From positions 1 through 18,771 of the forward strand of contig CAJKFC010000029.1 in NCBI GenBank assembly GCA_905199135.1: DNA of 18,771 nt. Reading direction: 5' to 3'. The position numbers and the translations under genes are program-made. This document shows positions 14,302 to 18,771 of the stretch, piece after piece. Each line of letters starts with the position of its first letter. The first letter of the stretch is position 1. The notes beneath the pieces are model-generated. The model did no database searches, was not told where the DNA came from, and worked only from the letters and a program-made list of their open reading frames with translations. The stretch comes from an uncultured Eubacteriales bacterium. Lineage in GTDB: Bacteria > Bacillota > Clostridia > Oscillospirales > Butyricicoccaceae.

Positions 14302-14556
14302 TTACTTAGCTTTTTCTACGATTCTGACAAGGCGCCATCTCTTATCCTTAGAGAGAGGTCTTGTCTCCATTACTTCTACTATATCGCCAATTCCTGCTTC
14401 ATTTTTCTCATCATGAGCCTTGAGCTTGTATGTTGTGTTCATGATTTTCTTATAAAGAGGATGCTGTACTCTGTCTTCTATCGAAACCACGATGGTCTTG
14501 TCCATCTTGTCGGATGTGACCTTACCTACGCGGGTTTTGCGGAAAGCTCTTTCCAT
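14302..14556 (-). CDS. rpsQ: 30S ribosomal protein S17
   Basis: Primary 16S rRNA-binding protein of the OB fold. 84 residues with RKTRVGKVTSDKMDKTIVVSIEDRVQHPLYKK near the N-terminus. Two adjacent in-frame starts occur: GTG (14557-14559) directly followed by ATG (14554-14556). ATG is chosen because family members begin with Met-Glu-Arg; GGAGG is 10 nt from ATG and 7 nt from GTG, so GTG remains possible and would add one residue. It lies about 20 nt after rpmC. Confidence 0.96.
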   Translation of the reverse strand: MERAFRKTRVGKVTSDKMDKTIVVSIEDRVQHPLYKKIMNTTYKLKAHDEKNEAGIGDIVEVMETRPLSKDKRWRLVRIVEKAK

Positions 14557-14577
14557 CACAGTTTTACCTCCCTTTTA

Positions 14578-14778
14578 TTATGCCTTATTCGCCATGTTCT
14601 TCTGGCGGATAATTGTGTTTACGCGAGCGATGTCCTTTTTGACCTCGGCTATTTTAAGAGGATTGTCCAGCTGGTTGATAGCATGCTGAAGTCTGAGATT
14701 GAAAAGGTCCTTTTTAAGCTCTGCGAGCTTTGTGTTAAGCTCTTCTGCTGTCATCTGGCGGATTTCTGCCGGCTTCAT
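14578..14778 (-). CDS. rpmC: 50S ribosomal protein L29
   Basis: Small helical large-subunit protein by the tunnel exit, part of the docking area for trigger factor and SRP. 66 residues with the typical MKPAEIRQMTAEELNTKLAE start, the FNLRLQHA-x-x-QL block and a second long helix. Its ATG shares one base with the rplP stop (TAATG), indicating coupled translation. Confidence 0.97.
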   Translation of the reverse strand: MKPAEIRQMTAEELNTKLAELKKDLFNLRLQHAINQLDNPLKIAEVKKDIARVNTIIRQKNMANKA

Positions 14779-15215
14779 TATGCTTCACCCCCTACATTCT
14801 CTTCTGCTTTCTCGGCCTTTACGAACTTCGATTTGAGCGGAAGCTTGTGGCCTGCAAGACGGAGAGCCTCGCGAGCCGTCTCTTCGGATACGCCTGCGAT
14901 CTCAAACATAACGCGGCCGGGTTTTACTACTGCTACCCAATATTCCGGAGAACCTTTACCGGAACCCATACGGGTTTCAGCGGGTTTCTGTGTTACGGGC
15001 TTGTCAGGGAATATCTTGATCCAAACCTGACCGCCTCTCTTTATATAACGGGTCATAGCAACACGAGCTGCCTCGATCTGATTGCTGGTAACCCATGCCG
15101 GCTCTGTGGCCATCAGGCCGTACTCACCGTTTGAAACTTTATTTCCGCGAGTGGCAACGCCTGTCATGCGTCCTCTGTGAACTCTGCGGTATTTTACTCT
15201 CTTAGGCAGAAGCAT
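14778..15215 (-). CDS. rplP: 50S ribosomal protein L16
   Basis: Large-subunit protein that helps shape the A and P sites. 145 residues (usual 136-146). Diagnostic blocks: MLLPKRVKYRRVHRG at the N-terminus, IKRGGQVWIKIFPDKPVTQKP and ETRMGSGKGSPEYWVAVVKPG. It overlaps both neighbours by one nt (TAATG junctions with rpsC and rpmC). The Glu/Ala-rich tail of about ten residues is not conserved. Confidence 0.98.
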   Translation of the reverse strand: MLLPKRVKYRRVHRGRMTGVATRGNKVSNGEYGLMATEPAWVTSNQIEAARVAMTRYIKRGGQVWIKIFPDKPVTQKPAETRMGSGKGSPEYWVAVVKPGRVMFEIAGVSEETAREALRLAGHKLPLKSKFVKAEKAEENVGGEA

Positions 15216-16006
15216 TACTTGACCTCCTGTTCCTTGCGTGGTCCGTTGTTTCTGGGACCGTTGTTGAATCTGCGATTTCTGTCACCGTCACGGCGGGGGC
15301 GACGATCGCCTCTGTCGTTCTGACGGCCGTCGCGTCTGTCGCGGCGGGGAGCCTGAACTTCAGTTGTGCGGGGACCGCCTGTGAGGACTTCGCCCTTATA
15401 GAGCCAAACCTTTACGCCGATGATACCGAATGTTGTGTGAGCCTCGGCAAAGCCGTAGTCGATGTCTGCACGGAGTGTCTGAAGGGGAATTGTACCCTCA
15501 TGATAGTGCTCTGTGCGGGCGATCTCGGCGCCGCCCAAACGGCCGGAGACATTGGTCTTGATGCCCTTTGCGCCGAGCTTCATAGCTCTGGACATAGCCT
15601 GCTTCATAGCGCGGCGGAAAGAAATACGCTTCTCGAGCTGAGCTGCGATGTTCTCTGCAACGAGCTGAGCGTTGAGGTCGGGCTGACGAACCTCTACGAT
15701 GCTGATGTTGACTGTCTTGCCGATCATCTTCTGAACTCTCTCCTTGAGAGCCTCGATCTCGGCGCCGCCCTTACCGACTATAACGCCGGGACGAGCGCAG
15801 TGGATGAAAATGCGGACGCGGTCACCGCTTCTCTCGATTTCGATCTTGGCGATACCGGCTGCATAGAGTGTCTTCTTGAGATATTTACGAAGGTTGTAGT
15901 CCTCTACCAAAAGGTCACCGAAGGCACCGTCTTTGGCATACCAGCGGGAATCCCAACCTTTTATAACGCCGACACGCAAACCGTGCGGATTGATTTTCTG
16001 GCCCAT
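15215..16006 (-). CDS. rpsC: 30S ribosomal protein S3 with Arg/Asp/Gly/Asn-rich C-terminal tail
   Basis: Head protein at the mRNA entry channel; the family helps unwind mRNA structure. 263 residues, against 218 in B. subtilis and 233 in E. coli. Start MGQKINPHGLRVGVIKGWDS is diagnostic. The KH type II domain covers about 40-110 with VIVGKGGAEI (75-84), and the C-terminal domain ends near 211 (LYKGEVLTGG). After that a tail of about 50 residues (214-263) is low-complexity with repeated Arg, Asp, Gly, Asn and Pro, probably disordered and RNA-binding. It follows rplV by 19 nt and overlaps rplP by one nt. Confidence 0.98.
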   Translation of the reverse strand: MGQKINPHGLRVGVIKGWDSRWYAKDGAFGDLLVEDYNLRKYLKKTLYAAGIAKIEIERSGDRVRIFIHCARPGVIVGKGGAEIEALKERVQKMIGKTVNISIVEVRQPDLNAQLVAENIAAQLEKRISFRRAMKQAMSRAMKLGAKGIKTNVSGRLGGAEIARTEHYHEGTIPLQTLRADIDYGFAEAHTTFGIIGVKVWLYKGEVLTGGPRTTEVQAPRRDRRDGRQNDRGDRRPRRDGDRNRRFNNGPRNNGPRKEQEVK

Positions 16007-16025
16007 TATATTACCTCCTTAACCT

Positions 16026-16361
16026 TTATTCCTTCTCTTTGAGAACCAGTGTCACATGAGATGTTCTCTTGAGTATTCTGAACGCGCGGCCCTGGGCACG
16101 CGGCATAACTCTCTTCATCACAGGACCCGGGCATGCAAAAACCTCAGACACATAGAGCTTCTCGGGGTTCATGCTGTGATTGTTCTCTGCGTTGGCCATG
16201 GCGCTCTTAAGGAGCTTGAGCATGGGCTCTGAAGACGATTTATTCAAATTGAGCAGAATACCTGCTGCCTGCTGTACGCTCTTTCCGCGGATAAGGTCGC
16301 AAACGATTTGCACCTTACGAGGAGAAACGCGTAAATGCTTAAGATAAGCTCTTGCTTCCAT
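16026..16361 (-). CDS. rplV: 50S ribosomal protein L22
   Basis: Large-subunit protein whose beta hairpin lines the exit tunnel; family mutations affect macrolide response. 111 residues, normal length. Diagnostic blocks: LRVSPRKVQIVCDLIRGK (9-26) and the hairpin and tail KRVMPRAQGRAFRILKRTSH (83-102). No unusual change at the tunnel hairpin is visible. It lies 17 nt after rpsS. Confidence 0.98.
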   Translation of the reverse strand: MEARAYLKHLRVSPRKVQIVCDLIRGKSVQQAAGILLNLNKSSSEPMLKLLKSAMANAENNHSMNPEKLYVSEVFACPGPVMKRVMPRAQGRAFRILKRTSHVTLVLKEKE

Positions 16362-16378
16362 TGTAATTTCCTCCTCTT

Positions 16379-16660
16379 TTATTTGCCGTTGTTGGATGTC
16401 TTGCTTCCGGCGTGACCCTTGAAGGTTCTTGTCGGTGCGAACTCGCCGAACTTATGGCCGACCATATCTTCTGTTACATATACCGGAACATGCTTGCGTC
16501 CGTCGTATACAGCGATCGTATGACCTACAAAGTCGGGGTAGATCGTAGATGCTCTGGACCATGTTCTGAGAACCTTTTTATCGCCTTTCTCATTGAGCTC
16601 TCTGACTCTCTTGATGAGCTCGGGAGCTACGAAAGGTACCTTTTTGAGACTTCTTCCCAT
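16379..16660 (-). CDS. rpsS: 30S ribosomal protein S19
   Basis: Head protein that contacts A-site tRNA and pairs with S13. 93 residues, normal length. Blocks: RSLKKVPFVAPEL (3-15), TWSRASTIYPDFVGHTIAVYDGRKHVPVYV and MVGHKFGEFAPTRTFKGHAG. The N-terminal motif usually reads KKGPF; here the Gly is Val (residue 8), a small deviation. It lies 17 nt after rplB; the SD (AAAGGGG) is weaker than its neighbours'. Confidence 0.97.
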   Translation of the reverse strand: MGRSLKKVPFVAPELIKRVRELNEKGDKKVLRTWSRASTIYPDFVGHTIAVYDGRKHVPVYVTEDMVGHKFGEFAPTRTFKGHAGSKTSNNGK

Positions 16661-16677
16661 TATTCTATGCCCCTTTC

Positions 16678-17511
16678 TTATTTGTCATTGCGACGCTTGA
16701 CAATCTGCTTGTTTGTACGAGCGTTCTTCTTGCGAGTTTTGAATCCGAGTGCGGGCTTGCCCCAGGGAGTAACAGGACCGGGACGGCCGATCGGAGACTT
16801 ACCTTCACCACCGCCGTGGGGGTGGTCATTGGGGTTCATGACAGAACCGCGTACTGTCGGGCGAATGCCCATGTGGCGTGTGCGGCCTGCTTTACCGATC
16901 TGAACATTCTCGTGATCGATGTTGCCTATCTGGCCGATTGTGGCCTTGCAGTTGAGCTTGATGTAGCGAACCTCGCCGGAGGGGAGACGAACCTGAGCGG
17001 CTGCGCCCTCTTTAGCCATCAGCTGAGCTGCGACGCCTGCGGAACGGACGAGCTGGGCACCTTTGCCGGGATATATCTCAATGTTGTGGATAAATGTACC
17101 GAGGGGTATGTTTGCTATGGGGAGGCAGTTGCCCGGCTTGATATCTGCGTTTTCGGAGCAGATGATCTTGTCGCCTACCTTGAGGTCAACGGGAGCGAGA
17201 ATATAACGCTTTTCGCCGTCCTCATACTGCACGAGAGCGATGTGAGCGGAGCGGTTGGGATCGTACTCGAGAGTAAGAACTGTTGCGCTCATGTCCATCT
17301 TGTCGCGCTTGAAGTCGATGATGCGGTATTTCTGCTTGTTTCCGCCGCCGTGGTGACGGACTGTTATTCTGCCGTAGCTGTTTCTGCCTGCCTTTTTCTT
17401 CTGTGTCTCAAGAAGACTCTTTTCAGGCTTTACACGGCTCAAACCCGAGTAATCAGTTACTGTCATGTTGCGACGGGAGGCTGTTGTCGGGTTAAAAGAC
17501 TTTATTGCCAT
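16678..17511 (-). CDS. rplB: 50S ribosomal protein L2
   Basis: One of the largest ribosomal proteins, needed for subunit association and peptidyl transferase assembly. 277 residues, family norm. It comprises an OB-like N-terminal domain, an SH3-like domain, and the C-terminal region MNPNDHPHGGGEGKSPIGRPG with the conserved His by the catalytic centre. The ATG at 17511 follows AAGGAG. It is preceded by an 83-nt gap with three hairpins. Confidence 0.98.
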   Translation of the reverse strand: MAIKSFNPTTASRRNMTVTDYSGLSRVKPEKSLLETQKKKAGRNSYGRITVRHHGGGNKQKYRIIDFKRDKMDMSATVLTLEYDPNRSAHIALVQYEDGEKRYILAPVDLKVGDKIICSENADIKPGNCLPIANIPLGTFIHNIEIYPGKGAQLVRSAGVAAQLMAKEGAAAQVRLPSGEVRYIKLNCKATIGQIGNIDHENVQIGKAGRTRHMGIRPTVRGSVMNPNDHPHGGGEGKSPIGRPGPVTPWGKPALGFKTRKKNARTNKQIVKRRNDK

Positions 17512-17594
17512 TGTTGCTTTCTCCTTATCTTTTTGTTTTGCACTGCTTTAAGCAGTATACATTCGGCGGCCGAAGCCGCAATCCTCATTGAGGA
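17512..17594 (-). promoter_or_regulatory. Triple-hairpin gap between rplW and rplB
   Basis: In transcript order: AATCCTC/GAGGATT (17590-17596 with 17580-17586, 7 bp, overlapping the rplW stop); GCGGC/GCCGC (17575-17579 with 17566-17570, 5 bp) closed by a C(UUCG)G tetraloop, a very stable fold; and ACTGCT/AGCAGT (17551-17556 with 17542-17547, 6 bp, 3-nt loop). The rplB SD follows. There is no U-run, so these are not terminators. They are stacked with almost no spacer, as in the rpsZ-rpsH gap. Confidence 0.6.
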
Positions 17595-17888
17595 TTAGTA
17601 CATACCCTCGAATACCTCGATTGTCTTGGAATCGGGAGTGAGAGTTACGATAGCCTTTTTGCGGGCCGATGTCTTGCCCACATGTACGCCCATTCTCTTC
17701 TCTTTGCCGCGTACATTCATTGTGTTTACCGAGCTGACCTTTACCTTGAAGATCTCTTCGATGGCTTTCTTGATCTCGATCTTGCCGGCATCTCTTGCCA
17801 CTTCAAAGACATATACCTTGTTGGCAACGCCCATCATAGACTCTTCAGTGATGATCGGTCTTCTGATTATATCGTAAGCGGATTTCAT
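17595..17888 (-). CDS. rplW: 50S ribosomal protein L23
   Basis: Large-subunit protein at the tunnel exit and the main docking site for trigger factor and SRP. 97 residues (usual 93-100). Blocks: IIRRPIITEESM (8-19), YVFEVARDAGKIEIKKAIEEIFKVKV and VNTMNVRGKEKRMG. Its ATG shares one base with the rplD stop (TAATG). Confidence 0.98.
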   Translation of the reverse strand: MKSAYDIIRRPIITEESMMGVANKVYVFEVARDAGKIEIKKAIEEIFKVKVSSVNTMNVRGKEKRMGVHVGKTSARKKAIVTLTPDSKTIEVFEGMY

Positions 17889-18337
17889 TATGCGTATACC
17901 TCCTGAATCTTCTCTACGGCAACCTTGTCAACTACGAACTTGTCGGCCTTGAGGATATCGTATGTGGAAATAACGCCGGAGACTGTTGTCTTTACGCCGG
18001 GGATATTTCTTGCGGAGAGAACGACATTCTTTCTGACCTCGGGCATGACAACGAGTGTCTTGCCTGCTGCACCTATATTATTAAGGAAAGAGATGAAGCT
18101 CTTTGTCTTGATCTCCTGGAGCTCTATGTTGTCAACAACAACCATAGCGCCGGCCTGGAACTTTGCCGAAAGAGCGCTCTTTATGGCAAGCTGTCTTGCC
18201 TTCTTGTTCATGCTCTTCTCAAAATCTCTCGGCTTGGGACCCAAAGCGATACCGCCGTGTGTCCACTGAGGAGCGCGGATGGAGCCCTGGCGAGCACGGC
18301 CCGTGCCCTTCTGGCGCCACGGCTTGCGGCCGCCGCC
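17888..18337 (-). CDS. rplD: 50S ribosomal protein L4, N-terminus lost at a chimeric joint
   Basis: Large-subunit protein with a tunnel-lining loop; in E. coli it also represses the S10 operon. About 149 C-terminal residues are recognisable, from GGGRKPWRQKGTGRARQGS through APQWTHGG, GPKPRDF and the C-terminal VVMPEVRKNVVLSARNIPGV to EKIQEVYA. In normal L4 the GGGRKPW block lies after about 55-65 residues (a V-x-x-Y-N type start); these are absent. The frame stays open upstream to 18520, but that stretch is the reverse strand of an unrelated response-regulator gene and does not look like L4. The expected upstream partners rplC and rpsJ are therefore also missing. Confidence 0.93.
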   Translation of the reverse strand, partial: GGGRKPWRQKGTGRARQGSIRAPQWTHGGIALGPKPRDFEKSMNKKARQLAIKSALSAKFQAGAMVVVDNIELQEIKTKSFISFLNNIGAAGKTLVVMPEVRKNVVLSARNIPGVKTTVSGVISTYDILKADKFVVDKVAVEKIQEVYA

Positions 18338-18341
18338 GGCG
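18335..18341. other. Chimeric joint: clostridial rplD to actinobacterial mtrA/mtrB
   Basis: To the left, - strand L4 homology runs up to the first Gly of GGGRKPW (18335-18337). To the right, + strand response-regulator homology begins with Gly-Glu-Ala-Ile-Ser-Arg at 18338. Both genes are interrupted at the same point, the coding strand flips, and composition becomes GC-richer with different codon choice. The joint lies in a short G/C-only stretch (gccgccggc). The exact base cannot be fixed by eye. Confidence 0.88.
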
Positions 18342-18523
18342 AGGCCATCAGTCGTTCCAGCCTGCTCAAGAATGTCTGGGGATACGAGAATTCCGGCGAT
18401 ACGCGCCTGATCAATGTGCATGTTCAACGCCTTAGGGCCAAAGTGGAGGACGACCCCGAGAACCCGCAAATCGTGCAGACCGTACGCGGTATTGGCTACA
18501 AGTTCGTCACTCCTGAACAATGA
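18338..18523 (+). CDS. mtrA: MtrA-like response regulator, C-terminal fragment of the DNA-binding domain
   Basis: The last 61 residues of an OmpR/PhoB-type winged-helix response regulator: SRSSLLKNVWGYENSGDTRL (recognition-helix region), INVHVQRLRAKVEDDPENPQ and the closing wing IVQTVRGIGYKF. The sequence most resembles MtrA of Actinomycetota, and the following gene supports this. The receiver domain and the first half of the effector domain are missing because of the joint at about 18337. The open frame extends left to an ATG at 18257, but those codons are antisense of rplD. The stop overlaps the kinase ATG by four nt (ATGA). Confidence 0.9.
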   Translation, partial: GEAISRSSLLKNVWGYENSGDTRLINVHVQRLRAKVEDDPENPQIVQTVRGIGYKFVTPEQ

Positions 18524-18771
18524 ACCTGCGCCCTCGATTCAGCCTCAAACGCTTGCTGCGCCACGGACGCGCTGAAGTTCGTCGCTCACTGCAGGCCCGC
18601 ACCGTGGCCCTCACCGTGATTCTTACGCTGGCCGTGGCCATCGTCTTCTCTGGCGTATCGATGGTATCAGTGCGCGCCTCGCTGCTTACCCAAATCACTT
18701 CGCAGTCGCGTGCCGACTATTCAAACATGGTGCAGCAGGCCCAAACCAGTCTGGACGCGGCCGATGTCTCC
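18520..18771 (+). CDS. mtrB: MtrB-like sensor histidine kinase, N-terminal fragment (runs off window)
   Basis: 84 residues to the window edge. A basic cytoplasmic N-terminus (1-27, ending RRSLQAR) is followed by one hydrophobic segment (about 28-50, TVALTVILTLAVAIVFSGVS) and the start of an extracytoplasmic sensor region. The RRSLQ-x-R-x-VALT lead into TM1 is typical of actinobacterial MtrB. HAMP and kinase domains would lie beyond the window. The ATG overlaps the regulator stop (ATGA), the usual mtrA-mtrB order; no clear SD is seen, consistent with coupling. In actinobacteria MtrAB controls cell-wall and division genes. Confidence 0.82.
   Translation, partial: MNLRPRFSLKRLLRHGRAEVRRSLQARTVALTVILTLAVAIVFSGVSMVSVRASLLTQITSQSRADYSNMVQQAQTSLDAADVS

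Noticed and set aside
18338..18520. Apparent N-terminal 61 residues of L4 on the - strand
   Set aside because: They are the reverse complement of the response-regulator end and do not match any L4 N-terminus.
18257..18523. Apparent 88-residue + strand protein starting at 18257
   Set aside because: The first ~27 codons are antisense of rplD; only the part after the joint (from 18338) is a real response-regulator fragment.
1..18771. CRISPR array, IS element, phage genes, toxin-antitoxin pair or biosynthetic cluster
   Set aside because: None seen on reading both strands: no spaced direct repeats, transposase, integrase or matching gene families. Apart from the right-end joint, this is a conserved housekeeping locus.

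Overview
Most of this window (about 1-18337) is chromosome from a member of the Clostridia (Bacillota), most likely a gut-type Oscillospiraceae/Ruminococcaceae relative. That placement rests on gene order and protein style: the 3' half of the S10-spc-alpha ribosomal super-operon with rpsD inside it, a small KOW-domain gene between map and infA, zinc-ribbon forms of S4, S14, L24 and L36, an RNase J, and strong AAGGAGG-type ribosome binding sites. The species cannot be named from the sequence alone.

Layout, left to right. (1) 1-840: the 3' part of uppP (undecaprenyl-diphosphate phosphatase) on the + strand, ending in a strong hairpin-T terminator. (2) 839-1576: a Prx6-type peroxiredoxin on the - strand with a near-consensus sigma-A promoter. 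(3) 1627-3869: rnjA (RNase J) on the - strand, with its own terminator, a near-consensus promoter and an unusually long structured 5' leader. (4) 3929-18337: a continuous - strand operon, transcribed right to left: rplD(partial)-rplW-rplB-rpsS-rplV-rpsC-rplP-rpmC-rpsQ-rplN-rplX-rplE-rpsZ-rpsH-rplF-rplR-rpsE-rpmD-rplO-secY-adk-map-KOW-infA-rpmJ-rpsM-rpsK-rpsD-rpoA-rplQ. These make ribosomal proteins, the Sec channel, adenylate kinase, Met aminopeptidase, IF1 and the RNA polymerase alpha subunit. Most gaps are under 40 nt and several genes overlap by 1-4 nt. The few longer gaps hold short perfect hairpins, often three in tandem.

(5) 18338-18771 does not belong with the rest. Within a few bases of 18337 the L4 gene stops matching its family, about 55-65 codons short of its N-terminus. 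The sequence switches to a GC-richer + strand pair encoding the end of an MtrA-like response regulator and the start of an MtrB-like histidine kinase, of actinobacterial type (possibly Bifidobacteriaceae). The most economical reading is a chimeric assembly joint between two organisms rather than a biological fusion.

I found no convincing undescribed multi-gene system. The points most worth a second look are the chimeric joint, the structured RNase J leader, the tandem-hairpin gaps inside the ribosomal operon, and the low-complexity tails on RNase J and S3.
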